Positions 19,179-29,099 of a stretch of 34,056 nt of DNA are shown here, one piece after another. Location: positions 1-34,056 of the forward strand of contig JAOOLS010000008.1 in assembly GCA_028408915.1 (NCBI GenBank). Reading direction: 5' to 3'. Below the pieces are notes generated by a model. The model was not told where the DNA came from. It made no database searches and was given only the letters and a program-made list of their open reading frames with translations. The translations under genes were made by a program, and so were the position numbers. Origin of the DNA: Prochlorococcus sp. AH-716-J09. Lineage in GTDB: Bacteria > Cyanobacteriota > Cyanobacteriia > PCC-6307 > Cyanobiaceae. How positions within the stretch are numbered: position 1 is the first letter of the stretch; every line of letters starts with the position of its first letter.

Positions 19179-21281
19179 TTGGAACTTCCTTTAGACCATT
19201 TTCGTTTAATTGGCGTAAGCCCCTCTGCAACTTCTGAGGAAATATTAAGGGCGTTTCAATTGCGGTTAGATAAAACACCTGATGAAGGTTTTACTTATGA
19301 AGTTTTAACCCAAAGATCTGAACTTCTTCGCCTCACTGCCGATCTACTTACAGATCCAGAAAGCAGAAGGGAGTATGAAAATGTGTTATTAAATGGGAAT
19401 TCTGGATTGGATTTTTCCTCAAATAGAGAAGTAGCAGGATTAATACTTCTTTGGGAATCAGGTTCACCAAAAGAAGCTTTTAAAATTACGAGAAAAGCAT
19501 TGCAACCCCCACAAACTCCAGCTTTAGGAAGTAGTAGAGAAGCTGATTTAACATTATTGGCTGCTTTAACAGCTAGAGATTCTGCAATTCAAGAACAACA
19601 GCTTAGATCCTATTCAAACGCGGCAGACTTTTTACATGAAGGGATACAACTTCTACAAAGAATGGGAAAGCTTGGAAATATAAGAAAAGAACTTGAAGAA
19701 GATTTGGTTGCTTTGCTTCCTTACAGAATCCTAGATCTACTTAGTAGGGATCTAAATGATCAAGATTCTCATAAAAAAGGCTTAATTATGTTGGAAAATT
19801 TAATAATCAAAAGAGGTGGTTTGGAAGGTAATAACAAATCTGAATATAAAGATTATTTAAATCAGCAAGAGTTTGAAGCTTTTTTCCAACAAATTAAGCC
19901 TTTTTTGACTGTTCAAGAACAGATTGATTTGTTTCTTGAATTACAAAAAAGAGGATCATTAGAAGCAGGATTTTTAGCATTTCTATCCCTAACAGCTATT
20001 GGTTTCTCTAGAAGAAAGCCGGAAAAATTATTTGAAGCGAGGAGAATTTTAAAGAAACTAAATTTATCTGGTCTTGATTCAATGCCGTTAGTTGGTTGTT
20101 TAGATTTGCTTTTAGCTGATATTGACCAGGCCTCTGCAAGGTTTTCAAGTAGTTCTGATGAAAATTTACGCGATTGGCTTAATAGTTATCCTGGGAATAA
20201 GTTAGAAGCGATTTGTATTTTCTGTAAAAATTGGTTAGAGAATGATGTTTTAGTTGGGTATAGAGACATTGACTCAAAAGAGGTGGATTTAGATTCTTGG
20301 TTTGAAGACAGGGAAATTCAAGAATTTATTGAAAAATTAGAAAAGAAATCAAATAAAATTTTAATTAGATCAAATCTTCAAAACCAACAAAACGAGAAGG
20401 AATCTTCTATAAATAAGACTGAAGATTTTGATAATTTATTAGGTACTATTGATGAAAGAAGGTTACCTTGGCCTGGCGGCATTAAACAAGACTATGAAAA
20501 GGTTGAAAACAAAGAATTCGAATTCAATGAAGAATACTTTAAGAAAAAACCAATAGAGTTTTATAATTTTTTAATAGAAAAAATTGCTGAATTAAAGTTT
20601 AGTTTTGGGGAATTTTTAAAGGATAAAGAGATTATTAATCGGTCGCCTTATTTAATTTATATCTATGCGTTTTTGATCTTATTTGCATTTGGTATTGGTA
20701 TTGGATTTTTGAGAAATAATTTTAAAAAATCAATTCAGGATGAATCTATTTCTGAAAAACCTTTAGTTGCTATAGATAAAAATCAAAAGCTTAGTGAGAT
20801 AGATATTATTCAAGAAAAAAAAAATCCTACAACTAAATTAAATTCTATTTCTGAGAAATCTACTTCAATTATTCCCTTTGAATTCAAAGAACTTAATACA
20901 GCTTCACCTTCTTTGGAAGATATAAGGAATTTAATTAATGGTTGGCTTCTAAGTAAAAGTAATTATTTATCAGGAAAGAGTGAAATTAATCTTTCTAAGA
21001 TTGTTAGTAAAGGTCTAATTGATCGAACAATCGAAGAAAGACAGAAGGATATCAAAAAAGGTATTTATAAGGAGATAAATTCCCAAATACGTAAAATTGA
21101 TTTGGAATCGCAAAATTCTTCTCGGATAGTTGTTTTAGTAGAATTGAATTACTTAGAGAGGTTAGTAAAGAATTCTGGAGAATTTATTAATGAAACATCT
21201 TTGAATCCCCTTAAAGTTAAATATATTTTGGGTTTTTCAAATAAATCGTGGAAATTGGTTGATTTCGTGAGCGGCTTGTAA
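19179..21281 (+). CDS. ftn2: Ftn2/ZipN/ARC6-like cell division protein (TTG start)
   Basis: 700 aa; N-terminal J-like domain (MELPLDHFRLIGVSPSATSEEILRAFQLRLDKTPDEGFTYEVLTQRSELLRLTADLLTDPESRREYE), one TM helix near residue 500, C-terminal ARC6-like domain. Confidence 0.88.
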   Translation: MELPLDHFRLIGVSPSATSEEILRAFQLRLDKTPDEGFTYEVLTQRSELLRLTADLLTDPESRREYENVLLNGNSGLDFSSNREVAGLILLWESGSPKEAFKITRKALQPPQTPALGSSREADLTLLAALTARDSAIQEQQLRSYSNAADFLHEGIQLLQRMGKLGNIRKELEEDLVALLPYRILDLLSRDLNDQDSHKKGLIMLENLIIKRGGLEGNNKSEYKDYLNQQEFEAFFQQIKPFLTVQEQIDLFLELQKRGSLEAGFLAFLSLTAIGFSRRKPEKLFEARRILKKLNLSGLDSMPLVGCLDLLLADIDQASARFSSSSDENLRDWLNSYPGNKLEAICIFCKNWLENDVLVGYRDIDSKEVDLDSWFEDREIQEFIEKLEKKSNKILIRSNLQNQQNEKESSINKTEDFDNLLGTIDERRLPWPGGIKQDYEKVENKEFEFNEEYFKKKPIEFYNFLIEKIAELKFSFGEFLKDKEIINRSPYLIYIYAFLILFAFGIGIGFLRNNFKKSIQDESISEKPLVAIDKNQKLSEIDIIQEKKNPTTKLNSISEKSTSIIPFEFKELNTASPSLEDIRNLINGWLLSKSNYLSGKSEINLSKIVSKGLIDRTIEERQKDIKKGIYKEINSQIRKIDLESQNSSRIVVLVELNYLERLVKNSGEFINETSLNPLKVKYILGFSNKSWKLVDFVSGL

Positions 21282-21328
21282 TTACAAACTTCAAGATCAT
21301 CTATAATAATTAAAATTACTTTTTAAAA

Positions 21329-22825
21329 ATGTTCGATGAACTCTCTTCACGCTTTGAAGACGCAGTAAAGGGTTTAAGAGGCGAAGCAAAAATTAGTGAA
21401 AATAATATAAACGATGCCTTGAAGGAGGTTAAAAGAGCACTCCTTGATGCAGATGTTAGTTTATCTGTAGTAAAAGATTTTATTTCAGATGTCAAAGATA
21501 AAGCTATTGGAGAAGAAGTAGTTAGGGGTGTAAACCCAGGTCAAAAATTTATAGAAGTTGTAAATAAAGAATTGATTAACATTATGGGGAAAGAAAATTC
21601 TCCATTAAACGAAAATAAAAATAGTCCTACAATCATTTTGATGGCTGGACTTCAGGGAGCGGGTAAAACAACTGCAACAGGAAAATTAGGACTTTATTTA
21701 AAGGAAAAAGATAAAAAAGTTCTTTTGGTGGCTGCAGATATTTATCGACCAGCAGCTGTAGAGCAGCTTAAAACATTGGGAAGTCAATATGAATTGGAAG
21801 TTTTTTCAGCTAAAGAAAAAAATAGCAAACCAGAAGAAATAGCAAAGGAAGCATTGAATTTTGCTAGTGAAAATGATTTTAATTCAATAATTATTGATAC
21901 CGCAGGGAGACTGCAAATTGATGATTCCATGATGAGTGAAATGGTTCGCATAAAAGAAGTTTCTAATCCTGATGAGGTTTTGCTTGTTGTTGATTCAATG
22001 ATTGGGCAAGAAGCTGCAGATTTAACAAAATCATTTCATGAAAAAGTAGGAATCACAGGGGCGATATTAACTAAGTTGGATGGTGACTCAAGAGGTGGAG
22101 CTGCTCTATCTATAAGAAAAATAAGCGGTAAACCAATCAAATTTATAGGTGTAGGTGAAAAAATAGAGGCATTGCAACCATTTCATCCAGAGAGAATGGC
22201 CAGCAGAATTTTAGGCATGGGAGATGTATTGACACTTGTCGAAAAAGCACAAAAAGAAGTTGAACTTGCTGATGCAGAAGCGATGCAAAAGAAACTTCAA
22301 GAAGCGACTTTTGATTTTAATGATTTTGTAAAGCAAATGAGATTAATTAAAAGAATGGGTTCACTTGGTGGATTGATTAAATTGATTCCTGGAATGAATA
22401 AAATAGATGATGGGATGATAAAAGATGGAGAAGATCAACTTAAGAAAATAGAATCTATGATCTCGTCAATGACTCTTGAGGAGAAACAAAAACCAGAAGT
22501 TCTTGCGGCTCACCCCTCAAGAAGACAAAGAATCGCTAAAGGTAGCGGTTATGAATCAAAAGATGTAGATAAAGTTTTAGCCGATTTTCAAAGAATGAGA
22601 GGTTTTATGAAACAAATGTCTAACGGAGGAATGCCAGGAATGGGAGGAATGCCAGGAATGGGAGGAATGCCAGGAATGGGAGGAATGCCAGGAATGGGAG
22701 GAATGCCAGGAATGGGAGGAATGCCAGGAATGGGTGGTATGCCAGGAATGGGAGGTATGAGTGGTAATAAGCCAATGAAAAAACAAAAAAATAATAAAAA
22801 GAAAAAAGGTTTTGCCGATTTATAG
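21329..22825 (+). CDS. ffh: Signal recognition particle protein (SRP54)
   Basis: GLQGAGKTTATGKLG, DTAGRLQID, TKLDGDSRGGAALS, M-domain GSLGGLIKLIPGM, Met/Gly-rich C-terminus. Confidence 0.96.
   Translation: MFDELSSRFEDAVKGLRGEAKISENNINDALKEVKRALLDADVSLSVVKDFISDVKDKAIGEEVVRGVNPGQKFIEVVNKELINIMGKENSPLNENKNSPTIILMAGLQGAGKTTATGKLGLYLKEKDKKVLLVAADIYRPAAVEQLKTLGSQYELEVFSAKEKNSKPEEIAKEALNFASENDFNSIIIDTAGRLQIDDSMMSEMVRIKEVSNPDEVLLVVDSMIGQEAADLTKSFHEKVGITGAILTKLDGDSRGGAALSIRKISGKPIKFIGVGEKIEALQPFHPERMASRILGMGDVLTLVEKAQKEVELADAEAMQKKLQEATFDFNDFVKQMRLIKRMGSLGGLIKLIPGMNKIDDGMIKDGEDQLKKIESMISSMTLEEKQKPEVLAAHPSRRQRIAKGSGYESKDVDKVLADFQRMRGFMKQMSNGGMPGMGGMPGMGGMPGMGGMPGMGGMPGMGGMPGMGGMPGMGGMSGNKPMKKQKNNKKKKGFADL
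22625..22750 (+). repeat. 18-bp tandem repeat, 7 near-identical units (GGMPGM), in the ffh C-terminus
   Basis: Unit ggaggaatgccaggaatg; the first six copies are essentially identical, the seventh has ggtggt, then a degenerate GGMSG copy follows. Confidence 0.95.
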
Positions 22826-22880
22826 TTTATATATTTTTTACCTTTAAATGATATTATTATTAAAAACGCATTAATTTAAG

Positions 22881-23246
22881 ATGATTAAATTGCGCCTTAA
22901 GCGCTTTGGGAAGAAAAAAGAGGCAAGTTTCAGAATTGTTGCATGCAACAGTACTTCCAGAAGAGATGGTAGACCCCTGCAAGAACTAGGTTTTTATAAT
23001 CCAAGAACTAAGGAAACCAGGCTTGACACAGAAGCTTTAAGAACAAGACTTACTCAAGGTGCTCAGCCAACTGATGTTGTGAGAACTTTATTAGAAAAGG
23101 GAGGGTTATTGGAAAAAACAGAAAGACCCTCTATCGCAATTGGTAAAGCAAAGTTAGAGAAGGAAAAATTAGCTAAGGCTAAAATTAAAGACGAAGAAAA
23201 TGATAGTAGTAAAGTTGAAAGCGATGGTAATGAAGCTGAAAGCTAG
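22881..23246 (+). CDS. rpsP: 30S ribosomal protein S16
   Basis: [45 protein letters not shown]. Confidence 0.96.
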   Translation: MIKLRLKRFGKKKEASFRIVACNSTSRRDGRPLQELGFYNPRTKETRLDTEALRTRLTQGAQPTDVVRTLLEKGGLLEKTERPSIAIGKAKLEKEKLAKAKIKDEENDSSKVESDGNEAES

Positions 23247-23282
23247 TGAGTTGATAAATTTTTATTCTTATTCAATAACTAG

Positions 23283-24239
23283 ATGAAGGAAGTTTCCAAA
23301 ACTGGTCACTTCAAAATGGATTTGCCAAGCTCTGATGCCGCTACAGCATTATCTGGACCCGGTAATTCTTTCTTAAAAAAATTTGAGTCTCTTACAGGAG
23401 TTTCTTTAACTATAAGAGGCTTACAACTTGAGATGAACGGTGTCATATCTAAAATTGAGAGAGCCTCAGCATTAGTAGAGCTAACAAGACCAATTTGGGA
23501 ACAAGGCTTAGAAGTCCCAGAGGTAGACCTTAAAGCGGCTTTAAGTTCTTTAAATATGGGGGAATCGTCTTCACATGCTGAACTTGGAAAAAAAATTCTT
23601 GCGCGTTCCAAAGAAGGAAGATATTTAAGACCAAGAACTATAAGGCAAAAAGAATATGTTGAATCAATTGAAAACTTTGATCTTACCTTTGCGATTGGTC
23701 CAGCTGGAACTGGTAAGACATTTTTAGCAACTGTTTGCGCGGCACGACTATTGAACGAGAAAAAAATTGAAAAAATTGTTTTAACCAGACCAGCTGTAGA
23801 AGCTGGTGAAAGTTTGGGATTCCTACCTGGTGATTTGCAACAAAAAGTAGATCCATATTTAAGACCCCTATTTGATTCTTTACATAGTATTTTCGGGTTT
23901 GACAGGACAAATTCGTTAATTGATAAGGGAATTATTGAAGTTGCTCCTTTGGCATTTATGAGAGGTAGAACCTTAGACAACTCCATAGTTATCCTAGATG
24001 AAGCACAAAATACTACTTGTTCTCAAATGAGAATGTTTTTGACCAGATTAGGAGAGAGATCAAAAATGGTTGTAAATGGAGATATTACACAAATTGATTT
24101 AAAAAAAGATCAGGAAAGCGGCCTCATCGAAGCATCGAGAATTTTCTCTGAAACTCAAGGTATAAAATTTTGTTACTTAACTGTTGAAGATGTAGTTCGT
24201 CATCCTTTAGTTCAGAAAATTATTGAGGCTTATCAATAA
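23283..24239 (+). CDS. phoH: PhoH-like ATPase
   Basis: AIGPAGTGKTFLATVCAARLL, VLTRPAVEAGESLGFLPGDLQQKVDPYLRPL, ILDEAQNTTCSQMRMFLTRLGERSKMVVNGDITQIDL. Confidence 0.94.
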   Translation: MKEVSKTGHFKMDLPSSDAATALSGPGNSFLKKFESLTGVSLTIRGLQLEMNGVISKIERASALVELTRPIWEQGLEVPEVDLKAALSSLNMGESSSHAELGKKILARSKEGRYLRPRTIRQKEYVESIENFDLTFAIGPAGTGKTFLATVCAARLLNEKKIEKIVLTRPAVEAGESLGFLPGDLQQKVDPYLRPLFDSLHSIFGFDRTNSLIDKGIIEVAPLAFMRGRTLDNSIVILDEAQNTTCSQMRMFLTRLGERSKMVVNGDITQIDLKKDQESGLIEASRIFSETQGIKFCYLTVEDVVRHPLVQKIIEAYQ

Positions 24240-24312
24240 CTTCATAACTCTGGAGATCCGTACCCTGAAATTTTAAAAATCGAGTAGAATAAAATCATAT
24301 TTAAATAAGAAA

Positions 24313-25050
24313 ATGCCAGCAAGTAGTAATTTCAATCAAGCTATTCGTGAAGCACAAACTAGTTCAATTGTTGGACCTAATGTTGTTCAAAAAGCTTTAC
24401 CTTACGTTGGTGGAGGTATGGTTCTAACTTCTTTGGGCGTTTTAGCAGGTGTCTCACTCATAGCAACAAATCCTGGACTTTTCCAGCCTCTTTCAATAGT
24501 TGCATTAATTGCAGAATTGATTTTGTTTTTTATAGCCACAAGCGCTGCAAATAATGCAAATAACGCGAAGGCTTTACCTTTACTAACAGGATTTAGCTTA
24601 TTAACTGGATTCACCCTAAGTGGAATAGTTGCGTTAGCAATAGGAACTATTGGTATTGGTTCTGTTGGAACAGCTGCCTTGGCTACAGGGATAACTTTCG
24701 TTATTGCCTCTTACACTGGCCAAAGAATGAGTGATAGTGTCGGTCAAGCACTAAGTGGAGTAGTTGGTCTTGGGTTGATAGGACTTCTCATAGCAATGTT
24801 TGTTCAATTAATTGGAGGATTCTTTGCTCCAGGTGTTTTTGGAGGTTCAGGACTAGAATTGTTAATTGCGGGATTTGGAACTGTCTTATTCGTTGCAATG
24901 TCATTTGTCGATTTCTATACAATGCCTAGAAGATATAATGATGATCAATATCTTGCAGGGGCTTTAGGTATGTATCTAACTTATATAAATCTTTTTGTTT
25001 TTATTTTGAGATTAATGATTGCACTTCAAGGCGGCGGAAGAAGAGACTAA
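24313..25050 (+). CDS. Bax inhibitor-1/YccA family membrane protein
   Basis: Seven-span hydrophobic pattern; N-terminal MPASSNFNQAIREAQTSSIVGPNVVQKALPYVGGGMVLTSLG; C-terminal YLTYINLFVFILRLM, typical of BI-1 family. Confidence 0.82.
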   Translation: MPASSNFNQAIREAQTSSIVGPNVVQKALPYVGGGMVLTSLGVLAGVSLIATNPGLFQPLSIVALIAELILFFIATSAANNANNAKALPLLTGFSLLTGFTLSGIVALAIGTIGIGSVGTAALATGITFVIASYTGQRMSDSVGQALSGVVGLGLIGLLIAMFVQLIGGFFAPGVFGGSGLELLIAGFGTVLFVAMSFVDFYTMPRRYNDDQYLAGALGMYLTYINLFVFILRLMIALQGGGRRD

Positions 25051-25075
25051 ACACGTTACGTAAATAATTAAACCT

Positions 25076-25104
25076 AAAGCGTAGATTTTTTTCTACGCTT
25101 TTTT
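25076..25104. terminator. Rho-independent terminator hairpin between convergent genes
   Basis: aaagcgtag-attttttt-ctacgcttt followed by ttt: 9-bp perfect stem with U tract; nearly symmetric, so possibly bidirectional. Confidence 0.85.
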
Positions 25105-25630
25105 ATTGGGCGATATCAAGAATTTGTTTTTTTATAAATTCCTTTTGCTCTGAATCATACTTTACTGAATTATCAAAACTATTGCCCATATCATCTAAAT
25201 CTCTAAGGACTTGATTGACAGACTTTGTAACTGACTTAGTTTCTAACAGTCTTAAAATAGCCTTGCATCTATCTGAAATGTTTTTTGATGTTATCTCATA
25301 TTCATGATTATTATCTCTTCGATGAATAATAATTTGAGCGGAACTCATTATTAAATTTTTTATTACTATGTTTGTTACAGAATCACCACCTTCGTTAAGT
25401 TTGTAAATTAGTGAAAAAGGAAGTTTATCTAACAAAAAACAATCTTTATCTGATAAAGCATATGCAAAAAATCCTCTGAGTCCATTTCTTGTTTTAGTTA
25501 GCTCTGCAATTCTATCTGCTAAAACCTCTTCGCTAAGAAGATCTTCACCCCACTCTTTGCACCATTGTGCTGATATGTTTATTGCTTGCGTGAACGAAGC
25601 TTCTTTTAAATCTATGGTTTTTTTTTTCAT
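25103..25630 (-). CDS. Conserved hypothetical protein (175 aa)
   Basis: Intact ORF with local codon usage, terminator hairpin at its 3' end; no domain recognised by eye. Confidence 0.7.
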   Translation of the reverse strand: MKKKTIDLKEASFTQAINISAQWCKEWGEDLLSEEVLADRIAELTKTRNGLRGFFAYALSDKDCFLLDKLPFSLIYKLNEGGDSVTNIVIKNLIMSSAQIIIHRRDNNHEYEITSKNISDRCKAILRLLETKSVTKSVNQVLRDLDDMGNSFDNSVKYDSEQKEFIKKQILDIAQ

Positions 25631-25668
25631 TTTTGATCAGAATTTTATTATTGATGCATTAAAAGTCT

Positions 25669-26580
25669 TTGAACAATTATAGATCTGGGTTTGTAACTTT
25701 ACTAGGAAGGCCAAATGTTGGTAAATCTACTTTAATAAATAAATTGATTGGAGAAAAAATAACAATTACTTCTCCAATAGCGCAAACTACAAGAAATAAA
25801 TTAAAAGGAATACTTACTACAAACGATGGGCAAATAATTTTTGTCGATACGCCTGGTGTGCATAAACCTCATCATCGACTTGGCGAGATATTAGTAAAAA
25901 ACGCAAAATCTGCAATTAATGGAGTTGATATGGTAATTTTTGTAATTGATTCAAGTGAAAAACCTGGTAGAGGTGATGAATATATTTTGAACTTTCTAAT
26001 CGCAAATAAAACTGAGTTTATTGTTGCACTAAATAAGTGGGATTTAGTTAATAATGAATTTAGGAATTTACGATTAGACCAATATAGAAGATTTTTTGGA
26101 ATTAATAGAAACTTTCAAGTTGTAAGTGCTTCTCAAGGAGAAGGATGTTCTGAACTAGTCGAAATGGCTCTAAGTTTTCTTCCTGAGGGACCAAAACTTT
26201 ATGGCGAAGAGACGATTTGCGACCAACCATTAGATAACTTACTATCTGATTTAGTAAGAGAACAGGTGTTAAAAAATACAAGAGAAGAAGTACCTCATAG
26301 TGTCGCAGTAAAGATAGAAAAGAGAGAGGAAATGAAAAGAAAAAATGGCAAAGTTTTTACAGCTATTTTGGCTACTATTATTGTTGAAAGGTCTACTCAA
26401 AAAGGCATTCTTATTGGAAAGAAAGGTTCAATGTTAAAAATGATTGGTCAGTCAGCAAGATCAAATATGTCAAAATTAATTGATGGTCCAATTCACCTAG
26501 AGTTGTTTGTGAAAGTTGTTCCAAATTGGAGAAAAAAAGAATCAAGGTTAATTGAGTTTGGTTATGAGGAAGAATTCTAG
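25669..26580 (+). CDS. era: GTPase Era (TTG start)
   Basis: LLGRPNVGKSTLINKLIGEKITITSPIAQTTRNKLKGI, DTPGVHKPHHRLGE, NKWD, KH domain IVERSTQKGILIGKKGSMLKMIGQSAR. Confidence 0.95.
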   Translation: MNNYRSGFVTLLGRPNVGKSTLINKLIGEKITITSPIAQTTRNKLKGILTTNDGQIIFVDTPGVHKPHHRLGEILVKNAKSAINGVDMVIFVIDSSEKPGRGDEYILNFLIANKTEFIVALNKWDLVNNEFRNLRLDQYRRFFGINRNFQVVSASQGEGCSELVEMALSFLPEGPKLYGEETICDQPLDNLLSDLVREQVLKNTREEVPHSVAVKIEKREEMKRKNGKVFTAILATIIVERSTQKGILIGKKGSMLKMIGQSARSNMSKLIDGPIHLELFVKVVPNWRKKESRLIEFGYEEEF

Positions 26581-27807
26581 ATGAGTTGTTTTAATTTTGA
26601 TGTAATTACATTGTTCCCTAAAGCTTTTGAATTAATAAATAATTTAGGGGTCATAACAAGAGCTCTAGATAAGAATTTGATCGATGTAAATTTACATGAT
26701 TTAAGAGAATATGGAGAAGGTTCTTACAGACAAGTAGACGATAAGCCTTATGGAGGAGGAGCTGGAATGGTATTAAAACCTGAACCTATTTATAAGGCAT
26801 ATGAATCAATTAGAAAATCACCTAAAAGTGAAACTTTGCTGATGACCCCTCAGGGTAAAGTTTTAAAGCAAAAGGATCTTGCGAGATGGTCCACTTTGGA
26901 TCAAATAATAATTATTTGTGGTCAATATGAGGGTTTTGATGAAAGGATTAGATGTTTAGCTGATGAAGAGATATCGATAGGCGATTATGTCCTTTCTGGA
27001 GGTGAAATACCTGCTATTTCAATAATTAATGGTTTGACTAGGTTATTACCAGGGACTCTTGGTGATCCAGACTCCTTAGTCGATGAGAGTCATAATTCCT
27101 CTTTATTAGAATATCCTCAATACACAAGGCCTTTAACTTTTAAAGATATGAAAGTTCCAGATATTTTAGTGAGCGGTAATCATGAAGAGATTAAATCGTG
27201 GAGAAGAAAAAAAAGTTTTGAAAGAACATTGGAGAGAAGAAGTGACTTAATTTCAAATGAAAACTACAAAAAATCCCCACAAAGTAAGAGAATAATAAAA
27301 GAAAATAATCAATTCATGAAATTTAGAATAGGAAATGGATACGATATTCACAGACTAGTAGAGGATAGAGATTTAATTCTTGGAGGTGTAAAATTGCATC
27401 ATCCTGAAAATTTAGGATTGGATGGTCATAGTGATGCTGATGTTTTAAGTCACTCAATAATGGATGCATTATTGGGAGCGCTTTCGATGGGCGACATAGG
27501 AAAGTATTTCCCCCCATCTGAAAAAAAATGGAAAAATGCTGATAGCTTGTTTTTGTTATCAAAAGTAATTGACTTGATAAGACAAGATGGTTGGGAAATA
27601 AATAATATTGATAGTGTTCTTGTGGCTGAAAGGCCAAAAATCATGCCACATATAAAACTAATGAAAAAAAATATTTCTGAAATTTTAAATATTGATGAAA
27701 ATTTAATTGGGATTAAAGCAACCACTAATGAAAGATTAGGTCCAGAAGGGAGAGAAGAGGGTATAAGTTGCCATTCAGTAGTTCTTCTTGAGAAAAATGA
27801 GATTTAA
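26581..27807 (+). CDS. trmD-ispF: TrmD (tRNA m1G37 methyltransferase) - IspF (MECDP synthase) fused ORF
   Basis: Residues about 1-230: [52 protein letters not shown] (TrmD). Residues about 246-408: [88 protein letters not shown] (IspF). No stop between them; internal ATG at 27316. Confidence 0.92.
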   Translation: MSCFNFDVITLFPKAFELINNLGVITRALDKNLIDVNLHDLREYGEGSYRQVDDKPYGGGAGMVLKPEPIYKAYESIRKSPKSETLLMTPQGKVLKQKDLARWSTLDQIIIICGQYEGFDERIRCLADEEISIGDYVLSGGEIPAISIINGLTRLLPGTLGDPDSLVDESHNSSLLEYPQYTRPLTFKDMKVPDILVSGNHEEIKSWRRKKSFERTLERRSDLISNENYKKSPQSKRIIKENNQFMKFRIGNGYDIHRLVEDRDLILGGVKLHHPENLGLDGHSDADVLSHSIMDALLGALSMGDIGKYFPPSEKKWKNADSLFLLSKVIDLIRQDGWEINNIDSVLVAERPKIMPHIKLMKKNISEILNIDENLIGIKATTNERLGPEGREEGISCHSVVLLEKNEI

Positions 27808-28243
27808 TTTAAACTTTAAAAAAAAAGTCCAAAGATTTTGTTTATTATTAATTTGCTTAGTAGTTTTAATTTTTCAATCTGATATTCCCAATTTAAAAGC
27901 TCTTACAATGGATAATTTTCAAAGTAAAATGGTCATAGAGGAATTAAGACTTAAAGTACCTGCTGATATAAAATCAGCTTGGCTAAATGCGGAAAAAGAA
28001 ATATGGGAGCCATGGTTATCTTCTCAAGATGGTTTTTTGGGTAGACAATTATTTTGGGATAAAGAAAAAGAAGAAGCTTTAATATTGGTAAATTGGGCAA
28101 GTAAGAAATTATGGAAAAGTATACCAATGTCAGAAGTAAATGTAGTTCAACAAAAATTTGAAGAAAATGTTAAAGCTGCTCTAAATGTTGGCGATAATCC
28201 TTTTGAATTGATTTATGAGGGAGAATTAGATAAACAGAGATGA
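27797..28243 (+). CDS. TIGR03792-like protein with signal/anchor segment
   Basis: N-terminal hydrophobic helix, then [66 protein letters not shown], resembling the TIGR03792 cyanobacterial family. Confidence 0.7.
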   Translation: MRFNLNFKKKVQRFCLLLICLVVLIFQSDIPNLKALTMDNFQSKMVIEELRLKVPADIKSAWLNAEKEIWEPWLSSQDGFLGRQLFWDKEKEEALILVNWASKKLWKSIPMSEVNVVQQKFEENVKAALNVGDNPFELIYEGELDKQR

Positions 28244-28896
28244 ATTTTGATATCAAGTTTGATTTTCAAAGAAGAGATAGGCTTGGACTCATTGAGGCTA
28301 TTTGGGGACAAGATAAGAGTATCGACCAATTAGAAAGATTATGTGGAAATGTACTAAGTAAAAATGAGGTTGTTTTCATAACTAGGATTAATAGTGAAAA
28401 AGCTGATTATCTTTTAGATTTGTATGATGATGCACGATTCTATGAAGAGGCAAATTGCCTAACAATTGGGAAAAATTTTAATAAAATAATTACGAATAAA
28501 AAAGTTGCCATAATTTCAGGCGGCTCAAGCGATTTGGCCGTTACACTTGAAGCACAATTAGCGCTTGAAATTTATGGAGTCAATTGTCAATCTTTTATAG
28601 ATGTTGGAGTAGCGGGACTTCATCGATTGATGAGTCAGTTAGAAGAAATTAATAAATATGATGTATTAATAGTTTGTGCTGGAATGGAAGGAGCTTTGGC
28701 AACAGTTGTGGGCGGATTGTTGGCTCAACCGATAATTGCAGTACCTGTCTCAGTAGGATACGGCGTTAGCAAGGATGGAGAAACTGCTTTAAATAGTATG
28801 TTGTCAAGCTGTTCTCCAGGTATTGCAGTTATGAATATAGATAATGGTTATGGTGCAGCAATGGCGGCTCTCAGAATTATTAAAAGTTTTTCCTAA
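28240..28896 (+). CDS. larB: LarB-like AIR carboxylase-related protein
   Basis: VAIISGGSSDLAVTLEAQLALEIYGVNCQSFIDVGVAGLHRL, VCAGMEGALATVVGGLLAQPIIAVPVSVGYG, NIDNGYGAAMAAL. ATGA overlap with the preceding gene. Confidence 0.9.
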   Translation: MNFDIKFDFQRRDRLGLIEAIWGQDKSIDQLERLCGNVLSKNEVVFITRINSEKADYLLDLYDDARFYEEANCLTIGKNFNKIITNKKVAIISGGSSDLAVTLEAQLALEIYGVNCQSFIDVGVAGLHRLMSQLEEINKYDVLIVCAGMEGALATVVGGLLAQPIIAVPVSVGYGVSKDGETALNSMLSSCSPGIAVMNIDNGYGAAMAALRIIKSFS

Positions 28897-28900
28897 ATAA

Positions 28901-29032
28901 TCACTTTTTTTCTATTTCTAGTAGGTTTTCTATCCATAAATTTAGTTGTTTTGATAGCATTCCTTCTTCTCTCATTTTGATTGCTTTTATCACGACTTCT
29001 GTATTTACCCACTCTGGAAATCTTTTAGGCAT
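28901..29032 (-). CDS. 43-aa small hypothetical protein
   Basis: MPKRFPEWVNTEVVIKAIKMREEGMLSKQLNLWIENLLEIEKK*; Prochlorococcus-like composition; fills the gap convergent with larB; below the track length cut-off. Confidence 0.5.
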   Translation of the reverse strand: MPKRFPEWVNTEVVIKAIKMREEGMLSKQLNLWIENLLEIEKK

Positions 29033-29099
29033 TTATTTTTATATTCAGTATTTTTAATTTGGTACAAATTTTTATAAAAACAAGATCTAAGTAACAAAT

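Noticed and set aside
22577-22786. Minus-strand ORF with repeated HSWHSS peptide
   Set aside because: Antisense shadow of the ffh GGMPGM repeat.
23306-23986. 226-aa minus-strand ORF opposite phoH
   Set aside because: Lies wholly antisense to a gene with strong motifs; composition fits a mirror ORF.
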